Shown here piece after piece: positions 46,505-57,299 of a stretch of DNA of 64,000 bases. Source of the DNA: Pomphorhynchus laevis (taxonomy: Eukaryota; Acanthocephala; Palaeacanthocephala; Echinorhynchida; Pomphorhynchidae); assembly GCA_012934845.2 (NCBI GenBank), contig WNNJ02000923.1, positions 62,001 to 126,000 on the forward strand, in the 5' to 3' direction. How positions within the stretch are numbered: the stretch's first letter is position 1; every line of letters starts with the position of its first letter. The notes beneath the pieces were generated by a model. That model was not told the DNA's origin and searched no databases. It saw only the letters and a list, made by a program, of their open reading frames with translations. Both the position numbers and the translations under genes were made by a program.

Positions 46505-48010
46505 TTAAAAAAAGGATTTATTTTAACGTGGCAAATGCGTGCCAGCGTACGCTTACATGACCACAACAAAACAAGACTGTGAATCAGGTGTCGAGAAAGT
46601 GTGAACGGAAGAGGTGTTTGAATGTAATAAAGGAGGGGGCGCGGCGGACGTCGAGAGGGAGTTGATTCCAGGCGAGTGAGGCGGCGACGAGGAAGGATCG
46701 GAGACCGTAGTTGTTGGAGTAATTAGGAACGTGGAGTAAGAGGGTATGACAGGAACAAAGCGATAGCGAGGTGGGGCGAGTATCGTCTAAGAAAGAAAGG
46801 TTGATGAACGATGGGGAGCCGACAGCGATGAGACGAAAGGTAACGAGAAGAAGGCGGAGTTTGATGCGGATGTGGATAGTGGGCCAGGAGAGTTGGGAAA
46901 ATATGTGGATGTGTGGTCGAAGCGACGGAGACGAAAGAGCACTCGAACGGCGGTGTTGATTATTCGTTGTAGGGGTAAGATGATGGATTTTGGAGAATTG
47001 GCGAAAAGGCTAAGGCAGTAATCGATTTTAGGGAAAAGAAGCGATGAAAGAAGAGACATACAAGAACGGAAGTCGATAAGGGGCGGATACGGCGGATATC
47101 ACGGAGAATTAAGTTAGATGAGCGGACCTTGTCACGGACGAAGGGTTTAAGGGAAAGGTGATCATCGAAATGGAAGCCTAAGAAAGTGAGATTGTGGACT
47201 ATGGGGATGATCGATGAGGCAAAATATACAGTGGGAAGAGATATGTTTGGTTTACGGGGGAGGATCCACATTATTTTGGACTTTTCGGGGTTTAAAACGA
47301 GATGGAGATTGGAGAGACGTTTGTAGATAGAAGCAAGACAGTTGGAGGCAGAAATGCCGATATCGTGTATGCGATGTGCGGGTGCATGAGCATAGATTAG
47401 AATGTCATCGGCATATTGCATGACCTTAAAGGAGTAAGGTTTGATAAACGGAGATAGATCGCCAAGCAGAAGAGAGAAAAGCAGGGGACCTAGGACTGAA
47501 CCTTGTGGGACCCCGCAAAAAATAGGGATGGGAGGGGAGGATGATGAATTAGAACAGACGCGAAAAGAACGGTCGGATAGATATGAGGCGAACCATGCTA
47601 CGGAGGAGGAAGAAAAGCCGTAATCATAACGAAGGCGAGAAAGGAGGACGGAGTGGTCGACAATGTCGAATGCGGAGGAGAGTTCGAGGGAGACGAGAAC
47701 ACTATATAGAGCCTTGTTTCGAGAAATGAGTAGGTCGTTGTACACTTTTATGCATGCGATTTCTGTCGAGTGATTAGAGCGAAAAGCGGATTACAAAAGG
47801 AGGGTACAGATTGGATGAGGAGAGATAAGCGTTGATTTGTATTAAGATGAGGCGTTCTAAGAGCTTTGAAAGAGTAGGGAGTAGTGAAATGGGGCGATAG
47901 CTAGAAGGAAGGGAGGGGTCGAGCGATTGTTTCTTAAGGAGGGGACGAACGATTGCGGATTACCTGTGAAGGGAAGATACGACTGCGGATGGACGAGTTA
48001 AACAAGGTTG
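46505..48010 (-). mobile_element. APE-type LINE, family 2, copy 2 (5'-truncated)
   Basis: Same family as 36430-39303: matching 3' ends (GGCAAATGCGWGCC and CACGCTTACA-like) and matching RT. Frame 47745-46960 (261 codons) is well preserved: SSAFDIVDHSVLLSRL, GVPQGSVLGPLLFSLLLGDL, the catalytic YADDILIYAH, then LTFLGFHFDDHLSLKPF. The C-terminal part continues in another frame (47059-46787). It is truncated at about 48010 before the fingers and endonuclease. Higher GC and longer open frame than copy 1 suggest it is younger. Confidence 0.85.
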
Positions 48011-48140
48011 TGAGAAATGTGGATATCGATGTGAGAAATGGGGATATCGATTTGTCAGACTCTGATTCACTGAGTAGTAGAGTGAAACGTGTTTGCTTTA
48101 ATAATTGGTATTATCGCACATCAAACAATGAAAACTGATT
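48000..48140 (+). other. 21-bp tandem duplication and unrecognised open segment
   Basis: GTGAGAAATG(T/G)GGATATCGAT occurs twice in tandem at about 48010-48052, at the LINE truncation point. The following segment is open (LSDSDSLSSRVKRVCFNNW, then stop at 48138) but has no recognisable domain. Confidence 0.5.
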
Positions 48141-48375
48141 AAATTGATTATATAATTATCTCAGATCTGTTTTGTAATCCTGACCTTGTTTTATTGAACA
48201 TTGAGCTTGCTATATAATATCATATATATAGGATAAATATTTAATTTATAAATGTTTGATTTAAATTATTTTTGTGAATTAAAAATGTTAATTATAATGA
48301 TTTTAAATCGATTTTTAATCCATAAAGTAAAAAGTTAGTTAAAGTGTTATCTTGTAATTAAAACACATTTTATTT

Positions 48376-48548
48376 ATAAATAATTATTGTAGCTGGATCA
48401 AACAACAGAGGATTTTTTTTGATATTCCGCTAACTTCTTTTAGCATTTTCAGAAAATTACAAAATGTAATTTTCTGAAGATGCTAACAAAAGTTAGCGAA
48501 ATATTAAAAAATCATATTTTATTTGATCCAGTTCCAATAATTATTTAT
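48376..48548. mobile_element. Foldback (MITE-like) element
   Basis: A ~173-bp imperfect palindrome. Outer arms ATAAATAATTATTG (48376-48389) and CAATAATTATTTAT (48535-48548); then (A)GCTGGATCAAA/TTTGATCCAGTT, and an inner core TTTTCAGAAAATTACA/TGTAATTTTCTGAA. Small bulges interrupt the stem. No ORF. It fits a small foldback or MITE, though no target duplication is clear and no second copy is visible. Confidence 0.65.
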
Positions 48549-48813
48549 CAATAATGGATCATTATCAACAATTCAAATTTTATTTTTAAAAGAGTCCACT
48601 TTATTAAAAATTATACTCACAAATAAGTTAACCAATTGATCGTGTATGACTCAATATAAAAATGCCTGATGCGGTTACCTTTCAGTGACCTAAAATGTAT
48701 GATAACAAACATTATCACATATACAACAAAATTTCAAATTTAAATTTTCATATATTTAACGACATATTTTAAAATTGACTTTTATTTTAAAACAAAAAAA
48801 TATTTCATAGTAA

Positions 48814-50352
48814 CTATAATGAATGATCAGATTCTAAATCCTCACCGATCGGCAAGGATTTTGTAAGCTCCGGCTTATTACTGTACTTTTTAGAGTTATT
48901 TCTTTGTGATCGCTGATATTCTTCGCTATCATGTTCATGCGATCCATGAGCGTTGCTGTGACCACTATCTTCCGGTTCGGATGATGTATTCGCGGCCGCG
49001 GTGGTGGCGGTTGTAATGAATTCGTTATTTCTTCGAACCATGTTTGAGCAACTCTTCAAAATTGATGCGATATTACTACTTTTATTCGTAATTAAGTGAT
49101 TGGCGGTATTTGTTGTCGCTATCATTTGTACTGCCGCTGGTGCGTCGTCATATTGATCATGCTCAACACCTTGAACATCAACAACATTGTCGGGTAGTAT
49201 AAGATCATCACACATGTTGAGTAACTGATGAATGATCTGGTTGAGATGATCATTACAATTGTCGGGTGTATGATCGGCAACACTAGATTGGCTGCAATTC
49301 ATCGTGGAAATTCTGGTTTTACCATTGTCAATCATAGTTTCTTCTTGGTTACCACTCGATGATACAAAGAAAGGCGCAGCAGATTCGTCGGCACCGGGTT
49401 CGTTGATAGAACCAGAAGCAAATTTTGCAAATTCATTCGATGGATTGCAATCAAGCCCATATTTAGGATCATATGATGTAAATGACATCATTGGTATTGT
49501 TGAATTGCTGTTAAGTATAAATGATGACGATTCAAACTCCAATCCCTGTTGAGATGATCCTTTTAATTTTATCGTCAAGTTATCATTATCCTTGATTGGA
49601 CAACAAATTAGATTATTGAATTCGTTCATTTGATTATTATTTATTTGCATATCATTACTAGCTAAGGGATGCATTGAACTCTGATGCAGCTCACCAAGTT
49701 GTTGGATCTTATTTATTTGATCGGTAACTTGTCCTGTCGGTGCATTAGCAGATATCAATAGATGACTTTCAGCATCAGTTGTAGTTGCACAATAAGTAAA
49801 TATCATTTCTTTTTCGAAATATGTTTGACCGTAGTCCGACGATTGCTTTCTAACTTTGGTAAGAGATTTGGCTACATCAGTATCGTCATTATCGTCGACA
49901 TAAAGCTGGGAATTATAATGCTGAAAAACATCATTAGTAGCATCGAATGGAGTATCGTGCTTAGTGATATTGGCAGGAATGTCATCGTTACATTGAGACG
50001 CATGCTTGTTTATCGGTTCATTATCTGCGACTATCGTAGAAGTGGCGCTCATAGCATTATGCTCAGTTTCAATTGATCTGGAGTTATATGTATCACAACG
50101 TCTAGTCATACAGGGTAGTCTTATCACATCACGAGTTCGACTCGAAGCACAAGTGTCTGGCTTGAAGAGGCGTTTCCCGGGTTCACCTGTTTCCTGGTGT
50201 CCACCATCAAATGTGGATATTGGGATCTGATCAAGTGACGCTAGCATTGCTTTGGCGTTGCCTCTCATTATTGCAATAGAGATGCGCTGGTTTCCCGGGT
50301 TCACCTGTTTCCTGGTGTCCACCATCAAATGTGGATATTGGGATCTGATCAA
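48814..50352 (-). CDS. Long polar C-terminal tail of an R2-like LINE
   Basis: A 512-codon frame. Near its start it has QRISIAIMRGNAKAML, matching QRISIALMRGNSKAIL near the end of the LINE at 22137-25465. The rest is a long S/N/D/Q-rich tail without a known fold; it contains DVQGVEHDQ and SGHSNAHGSHEHDSE. So this is most likely the 3' end of a related LINE, 5'-truncated around 50410. Its last ~125 codons recur at 5893-6268 on the other strand. The frame is intact over 1.5 kb. A host gene that captured the LINE end is an alternative. Confidence 0.65.
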   Translation of the reverse strand: MIRSQYPHLMVDTRKQVNPGNQRISIAIMRGNAKAMLASLDQIPISTFDGGHQETGEPGKRLFKPDTCASSRTRDVIRLPCMTRRCDTYNSRSIETEHNAMSATSTIVADNEPINKHASQCNDDIPANITKHDTPFDATNDVFQHYNSQLYVDDNDDTDVAKSLTKVRKQSSDYGQTYFEKEMIFTYCATTTDAESHLLISANAPTGQVTDQINKIQQLGELHQSSMHPLASNDMQINNNQMNEFNNLICCPIKDNDNLTIKLKGSSQQGLEFESSSFILNSNSTIPMMSFTSYDPKYGLDCNPSNEFAKFASGSINEPGADESAAPFFVSSSGNQEETMIDNGKTRISTMNCSQSSVADHTPDNCNDHLNQIIHQLLNMCDDLILPDNVVDVQGVEHDQYDDAPAAVQMIATTNTANHLITNKSSNIASILKSCSNMVRRNNEFITTATTAAANTSSEPEDSGHSNAHGSHEHDSEEYQRSQRNNSKKYSNKPELTKSLPIGEDLESDHSL

Positions 50353-50408
50353 GTGACGCTAGCATAGCTTTGGCGTTGCCTCTCATTATTGAAATAGAGA
50401 TGCACATA
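50173..50408. repeat. 118-bp tandem duplication at the LINE truncation point
   Basis: 50173-50290 and 50291-about 50408 are near-identical (TTTCCCGGGTTCACCTGTTT start). The minus-strand ORF runs through both, so its residues from QRISIAIMRGN to QETGEPG derive from a duplicated block. The duplication lies at the 5' limit of LINE homology. Confidence 0.9.
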
Positions 50409-50409
50409 T

Positions 50410-51890
50410 TTTAAACACAATATAAAATTTTATTCCATCGGTTTTGAACAATTTGGCTGATTTTAATTATGCGATTATTTAGATAGAACAACGTGCTAAA
50501 TTACAATTAAGTTTTGAATCTTTATTTTTGTAATGTAATAGGTTCCTATAGTATTATTATACATACTGTGAATATGGATTAGTGTGATCGTTGCTACTGC
50601 TGACCGATTTATTTCCTTTTTCATTGATTATACAATAAATATTGTTTATTAAGTTTATTTCAAATAAACATTGTTTATTAAGTTTATTTCAGACTGCGAC
50701 ATATAGTTTTTGGTAATATTTTTCAAATGTATAATTTGAATCAACATTGTATCGGTTACTTATATTACAATCATATTAACATTAATATAAATAACAGCAA
50801 ATTAGAAGTATGGTTTCAACAAGTCTAATTTTGCCCGAATGCAAAATGAAAAGCTAAATAAATAAAAATATGGCTCGCAAAAGCAAAATATGTTGTATTT
50901 CGTGATCGGCATGTTTGAGAGTGTGTAACCAAGATTGCTAACAAAAACAAAATTCACAAATTCATGTATTAATCAAAAACATAATGTAAATATAGAACTT
51001 GTCAGTTATTCACGTCACATTCAAAATTACAAATGCCACAGATTATTTCGATAATTTCAAATTTTGTGTATCGATTTCAATTACATACAAATCCTAAGAA
51101 ATACATCGACATTTATTTTACACTAATTAAATATTTTGTCTTAGTGTTTATTTAAATAGTTGACTTTTTAAAAATTCTCATTATATTTATGTGTATATAG
51201 TGAGGAGCATTTCGTTTTACTTGCTTTTATGCTGATCGTATTGATAGAATTTAAAATCAGAAATACTTACAATACATGAAGATTATTTGATGGCGCAAAT
51301 AGTGGGTAAACATTTTCAATCAAATTGTAATCTAATCGCCTTTAAAGCAAATTGTAATATATAAATGCAGTCGATAAAATTTCATACAGATACTTGACTC
51401 CGCTTAACATCCTAGTAAGATCATGTACTTGATGAAATAAGTTGTTATTAAGATTTCTGTTAACATAAAAAACTTTAGCATAAAAACAAAATGATATTTT
51501 ATTTAAATATTATCCAGATATGTTTAAAAAACAAGGTTTCATTAACAACTTAAAATAAAATTTCAGAGTGCAATTACAAAGAAAAGAGAAAATATAAACA
51601 GAGGGAAAGATGTTAACATTTAATTTTGACATTAACAAAGCAACTAATTGAATAAATATAATCTTTAATTAAAACCTAATTCCTTTTTTAAGTATTAAAA
51701 TTATTTACATAAATTTGCATTTTTATATTCATGTCATTTATTATTGATTTCGTGATGTTTGTAAACATTTGAAGGAACTAAATAAAAAACTTTATTTTGA
51801 CAACAATAACAATAAAATTTTAGCCGTCTGTAAGTATTTTCATGTAGACAAATAAAAATAGTAATATATTTATAATCGGTGTATATTTTT
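50410..51890. other. AT-rich stretch, no gene recognised
   Basis: Stops in all frames. TAAATATTGTTTATTAAGTTTATTTCAAA-type words repeat near 50636-50690. About 51715-51890 is related to 52310-52500 (TTTTTATATTCATGTCATT start), a diverged duplication. Confidence 0.5.
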
Positions 51891-51895
51891 ATACA

Positions 51896-51955
51896 ACACT
51901 AGTTTGCAGTCACATGTTTAGGATTAAAGCATAGAGCAGTATAACATCCTTACAG
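51896..51955. repeat. Dispersed ~57-bp repeat (ACTAGTTTGCAG family), copy 1
   Basis: CACTAGTTTGCAGTCACATG, then GGATTAAAGCATAGAGCAGT and AACATCCTTA. Related copies are at 55384-55440 and 55690-55755. The first two bracket the RTE-like LINE. Confidence 0.7.
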
Positions 51956-52039
51956 ATCATATTTTTATATAATCATAAATATGCTCGACGAATAAGTGGA
52001 TTCAAATAGACATTTCAATTATTCATTTATCCATTTCTC

Positions 52040-52290
52040 GTAAAATGGAACACTGGATAAAAAGCGTTGGATAAAAAATCTGGCCGCTTAGGGCTCCAGT
52101 TTATTTGGATTAATCGGGTGCCTAGGTTTCGGAAGAACTTTTTTAGTATTCTGACCGAACAAGCCTAATGTGTAAAAAACGATGGGCTCAAAATATTAAT
52201 CGCGTTAGTCGCGGCAGCTATATTTAGCTTGTTTCGCCTTTTCGGCGCTGCTTGCGACTGATCCGCAACCATTGAAAATTTTTGTATTTA
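52040..52290. other. Less AT-rich patch with a GC stem
   Basis: Unrecognised. AGTCGC (52207-52212) and GCAGC (52214-52218) pair with GCTGC (52247-52251) and GCGACT (52254-52259), a strong two-part stem in an AT-rich setting. It could be a structured RNA or part of a decayed element. Confidence 0.4.
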
Positions 52291-52544
52291 AATTTTAAAC
52301 GTAAATATTTTTATTTTTATATTCATGTCATTAATGCTTAATAACATAATGTTTGGATACATTAAAATAATCTAAATATAAATAAATTCTAATTATCGAG
52401 CCTTTTCTAATTTATAGTTTTAGGAAATTGTTGGTATTTCACAAGTCCAATTAAATTTATAAATATAAATATATTTATAATCAGTATATACTTTAATATT
52501 TATAAAACTAATTTCATTTTTAATATACATATGACATAGGCGCT

Positions 52545-55325
52545 AGGTTTCAGTCGAGTAAGTATTAAACCTATTGCCAATTAGCCTCATCGTGGAGCGG
52601 CCCAGGCACGAATGTTCGATATTCGTAGATCCACAGCTAAATAATTGACCGCTTGAATCAGCCGTTAGGATAGTATTTTCATAGACTATCTCAAGATCTC
52701 TTCGATGACTACAACAACGGATTAGAAAATGGACGAAAAGGCGGAAGAGAGTCACGGAGGCCTGTTTCCTTAAAGTAGTGATGTTGGATCATCAAAGGAT
52801 ATTGGGAACTGTATATAACCGAACAAAATACGAAGACAATGAAATTAACAAGCAACAAAGTTATAAAATATAAATCAAGTGCGAAGAACAATGGTCAATT
52901 CACCACTGACCGGAGGAGTTTTTATTGTCGTGTGCCGTGAGACCAGGCAGTTGTACGTAGACAGCGAAAGAACCATCAACTTCCTAAGCGGACTAGCCTT
53001 CATGTAAAAACGTGAAATGTCATATCGCTAGCGGGGAAGGAACCATAATTAGTTGAAGAGATGGCTCGCTTCGGTCTTGAAATAGTCGGAGTGACTTCTC
53101 TTCACTATTCTGGAACTGAAACTAAACTTTTGATTAAAGGTTGGACCTTGAACTATTCCGTACTTACCAACGGAAAGCGACGACATGCGGGTGTAGGGAT
53201 ACTTACAAGTCTTCAGTTGTCGTTCGTGGTAGAGAGGTTTAACCCAGTTAACGAAAGGCTTGAGTCTCTGAGACATTCAGTCAAAAAGGGAAAGGGGATA
53301 ACTGTTGTTTTTATGTATGCTCCCAACATTATCTCGGAATACGCAGCCTTAGTGGAAGATCTTCAGGCTCTACTTGATAGTACTCCTGTTGGAGATTCCC
53401 TCGTTCTATTGGGTGACTTCTATGCTCATGTTGGTAGCGACAGTAGCACTTGGAAGCGAGTGTTGGGGAGGAACGGACTCTCTGATCTGAATGCGAGTAG
53501 TGTTGAATTATTGCACTTTTGTTCTCGTAACAATTTGTGCATAATCAACACCACGTTTGAACATAAGGGGATCCATAAATGCACATGGCATCAAGCTTCT
53601 CTCAGTCAAAGATCATAATCGATTTTGTAATCGTTTCATCTGATCTGTGACGTTATGTTCTGGACACTTGTGTGAAGAGAGGAGCTGATCTGTCAACCGA
53701 TCACTACCTTGTAGTTATTAAACTTCGATGGCCGGATGCTAGACAAGCCTGGTAAACCCAAACGTTGTGTGAGGGCGTGCTGGGAGCGTCTAGCAGATGT
53801 TTCTGTCAAAGAACGTTTTTATGGTTACATCCGGGATAACTTCTCTCAATTGCCAGAAGAGGTGAAGAGCATCTCCCATTGGAATGGGAGATGTTCAGAT
53901 CCTCGCTTGCAAAAGCAACTGTGAAAAGATGTGGCTCGAAGGCATTAGGTGCCTTTCGAGTAGGAAATACTCGAACTGCATGGTGGACACCGACAGCTTG
54001 AGATTTTGTTTAACAGAAGAAGCTGGCTTAAAAGGCAACTTTGTCAGAAAAATCAGTGGAAGCTGTAGACAAGTACCGAAGAGCAAAGAGAGTTTCAGCT
54101 CGAGCAGAAACTGAAGCAAAAAAGGCGGCTTGTGAGAAGTTTGTATAACACTTAGAACTTGATTAAAGGTTAGCTTCGAAGATGTTCTGGAGGACGATCA
54201 ATAACCGTCGTGTTGAAAAGCAGAAAACTTCTCAAACTGTTTATGACAAGAGATGATCCATGCTAACTGACATTGAAGAAATTCTTGGTTGTTGGAAAGA
54301 TCATTTTAAGAGTCTCTTTAATCCGATGGATATGCCTTCTCTTTTAAAAGTAGAGCTTATAGAGCCAACGGAAGATCTCATCTCTTTGGGAGGGGTCATT
54401 GCTGTTGTTAAAAAGCTTTGTAATGGCTAGTATCCTGGAGTAGACGAGATTCGACCTGAAGCGTAAAAGGATCTCGACGTTGTTGGCATGAAGTGGCTTA
54501 CACGGATCTTCAACGTTGCATTGAAGTCGGGGAAGGTGATGTTGTTTTGTTTGCATTTTGTCCTGGGGACTTACAATTCCTACTAGATCGATTCACGATG
54601 GAATGCCAAGCGCCACGGATGTTGGTTAGTACCTACAAAACTGTATCTATGTGCTCGTCTCGGATACAGGTCCAATGTCAATCCCGATTGGAGAAAAGGT
54701 TCTTGCTGATGTGGAGGATTTTAAGTATCTCGGGGTATTGTTCTCGAGGGATGCAGAAATATCAAAGAGATTAAGAAGAGGATTAGTGCAACTAACTCAG
54801 CAATACGTTCTCTGTACAGGTCTGTTGTGGTGAAGCGGGAGTTGAGTCTTTTGGTGAAGCTTTCGGTTTACCACGTAATCTTCGTTCCTATCTTTCCTAT
54901 GGTCATGAGCTTTGGGTTATGACCGAAAGGATAATATCTCGGATACATGCGAACGAAATGAGTTTCCTTTGCGGTGTGACCGGCTTAGCCTTAGAGATAA
55001 TGTTAAGAATTCGGTAATGCGGGATAGACTCGGAGTAAATTAGATGCTTCCCCACATCAAATAAAGTCAGCTGAGGTGGCTAGAAGACGTTCTGCTGATG
55101 CCTAGGGATCGCATTTTTCGGAGGGTTTTCCATGTCGCTCTCTCTGGAAAGAGACCTCGAAGTATACCTCGGTGCAGGTGGAGAGATCAAATCTCGAAAC
55201 TGGTAGAAGACCGCATAGGGCTATCTGAACGAGAACTCTGGTCTGTCTCCCAGGATCTCGATGTCTGAAGTAGTTTGATTCGAGCACTGCCTCCACGACC
55301 TGACACCCGGACCAGTGATTGACAG
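52545..55325 (+). mobile_element. RTE-like LINE, internally deleted and broken
   Basis: A 5' region from about 52545, then SLAGKEP, LVEEMARFGLEIVGVTSLHY and the APE endonuclease (53061-53618): RHAGVGILTS, YAPN, SLVLLGDFYAHVG and KCTWHQASLSQRS. Linker: DKPGKPKRCVRACWERLADV. The fingers give YPGVDEIRPEA and WLTRIFNVALKSG (about 54440-54530). The text then jumps to DLQFLLDRFTMEC and YLGVLFSRDAEI, so the RT palm with its catalytic aspartates is missing near 54535. The end has LRWLEDVLLMPRDR, RCRWRDQISKLVEDRIGL and LPPRPDTRTSD. Several stops and frameshifts. From memory it resembles a LINE family abundant in teleosts. Confidence 0.85.
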
Positions 55326-55383
55326 GAAAAATATTGTATATTGTTTGTTTTTTCTTGTCAAGAAATTTTTGTTGTATATATAA

Positions 55384-55440
55384 AACTAGTTTGCAGACAC
55401 ACGTTTAGGATTAACGCATAGAACTATATAACATCATTAC
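55384..55440. repeat. Dispersed ACTAGTTTGCAG repeat, copy 2
   Basis: ACTAGTTTGCAGACACACGT, then GGATTAACGCATAGA and AACATCATTAC, immediately after the LINE 3' end. Confidence 0.7.
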
Positions 55441-55689
55441 TTTTCATCGATTAATAACCTGCGCTAAAAATCTATTTAAAAAGTGTCAGACCAGTAAGGA
55501 CTCAACAAAATCGCCGGAAATTTTCGTGCAATTTTTCAACGACTAACTGGATTCTATATAGACCATCAATGTATTTTAGCATGTTATAACGTTATTGCTC
55601 GGTGCCTGAGCCGTGATGATCCATTGAGTATTACCGTCGGCGAATTATGATGCTGAAGTTTAGATAGTGTTGCAACTGGTTCGAAGCGA

Positions 55690-55755
55690 TATTTGTACAC
55701 TAGTTTGCAGACACACTCATAGTATAAAAGCATAAAGCATTATAATATCCTTAAA
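55690..55755. repeat. Dispersed ACTAGTTTGCAG repeat, copy 3
   Basis: ACTAGTTTGCAGACACACTC, then AAAAGCATAAAGCATTATAA and TATCCTTA; the most diverged of the three. Confidence 0.65.
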
Positions 55756-55945
55756 TTTCACATTTTTCTCTATATTCATAAAAATGTTTTAGTATATCAA
55801 AAATAAATATGAGCATATGATATAAAAAACTACAATTTACTTAAATATACTACGTAAAATGTAAAAAACTGAAGATGTTAAATATTTTTATCAGCATATA
55901 GAACATTTTTTAAAGATATACTTATACATTAATACAATTTAATAT

Positions 55946-56197
55946 TACTTACACCTCGTTGCATTGCAAAGAGTAGTTATTTTTTACACGGTTAGCAATT
56001 ATTTGAATGTCTTCAAAATACTGTGGATTGTGTATTTGATATTTGTTCGGTGTATTTAAGACGGAAGCAGCATGTTTAACAATTTCTTTAATATCAGTCA
56101 AGCCTATATTGCTGAGATCACACACCTCTTGTGAAATGGTTAAAGCTTGCAGAACTAAGCACGTCATAATCCAACAACACTTGTGTACTCTAAGCAT
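55946..56197 (-). CDS. Possible first coding exon of a small secreted protein
   Basis: Minus-strand frame starting MLRVHKCCWIMTCLVLQALT, a plausible signal peptide (basic start, hydrophobic core). It continues QEVCDLSNIGLTDIKEIV, and NPQYFEDIQIIANRV with two further cysteines. The frame ends at GAGGTGTAAGTA, which reads as a splice donor (GT-AAGT-like), so the TAA may lie in an intron. Family not recognised. The 3' part of this exon and the donor are duplicated at 57198-57294. A chance ORF cannot be excluded, but the signal peptide plus donor is more than chance frames here usually show. Confidence 0.4.
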
Positions 56198-56433
56198 CTA
56201 AAATTATCACAGTAAAAAAGTAAGGTGTACCATACAAATTACTTCTGACTTGAGAGAAAAATACATAAATCCAGATTAAAATTTTGGCGTGTCTTTTAAA
56301 TGCTACCACTGATAGTTAGAAAATACTCCCATTCTAATTCTACCTGATATTTATCAACATTTTGTTTTATTAATTTTTAACTAAATGTTTAATTTATTCA
56401 ATATCATTTTATAATTTATACGTATGATTTGTG

Positions 56434-57040
56434 CAGTTCCTGATATAAGTTCCTGATATCAGTTCCCGGGACTAATATCAGTTCCGGGAGCTGATATCAG
56501 TTCCTGGAGCTGATATCAGTTCCTTATATCATTACAGTTTCTCCTGATGACCTGGAATCCTTATTCTGATACATCGTCTATTACGTAATGTTGTGAATTT
56601 ACGAATTCTAGAAGCGATATTCCTCAAAGAGACAAATCCTTTATCAATCGCAAAGATAAAGGATTCGTAAAGATATTAACAAATTATTAAATACTACTAA
56701 ATTAAATAACTTACAATTTAATGCAATTTGTATTTTTTATTTTACCGATGTCTGAAGATGATATATGCCAAGATCGAAATATCCCAAAACATTTTGCGCT
56801 TTTTATTGTGTTACCAAATGGTACTCTTTTCGTGTTTTGATATATCATTTATTATTAATTAGTCAATTCACAAAAATTGACTTTTATTTTAAATTTCAAT
56901 TTTAAATTTAAACCTGATATAAGTAATATGAAATCTTATATTAAGTTATATTATATTTTAGAATTATTAATTATTATTTAATTATTTATTATTTTATTTA
57001 TCATTATGTTTACGTGGACTCAGTTATCTGATCTTAATTG
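56434..57040 (+). mobile_element. PLE 3' tail variant with a short tandem array
   Basis: Starts with about six units of AGTTCC-GATATC (56434-56534; 13-19 bp each, including AGTTCCGGGAGCTGATATC). Then CTCCTGATGACCTGGAATCC and TTATTCTGATACATCGTCT match the PLE tail. It ends in TTACGTGGACTCAGTTATCT near 57020. The stems of the pseudoknot are replaced by the array. A segment in the middle (56590-56830) is not PLE-like and may be a later insertion. Confidence 0.65.
56635..56665. repeat. Perfect hairpin, 11-bp arms, 9-nt loop
   Basis: AATCCTTTATC and GATAAAGGATT around AATCGCAAA. Confidence 0.85.
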
Positions 57041-57299
57041 AAATTTGTAAATCTTGCAAATTCTACTTCTACCCGGCTAATTCATAACCATATTATTTTA
57101 TTTATTTTTAACTAAATGTTCAATTTACTTTTTTTCATTTAATATGATAGAAGATAATATATTATATATTAGTAATTATTCAATTACCACTAATTCGATC
57201 AGCATATAGAACATTTTTTAAAGATATACTTATACATTAATACAATTTAATATTACTTACACCTCGTTGCATTGCAAAGAGTAGTTATTTTTTAACGAG

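Larger units (their letters stand above)
55890..57294. repeat. 97-bp identical direct repeat, 1308-bp offset
   Basis: 55890-55986 and 57198-57294 are identical. The unit covers the end of the putative exon and the start of its intron. Between them lies a PLE tail (56434-57040). AATTTTTAACTAAATGTT also occurs on both sides of that tail (about 56374 and 57104). Confidence 0.9.

Noticed and set aside
46771-46959. Plus-strand ORFs over the family 2 LINEs (46771-46959, 47441-47623, 37038-37229)
   Set aside because: Antisense shadows of the minus-strand LINE frames.
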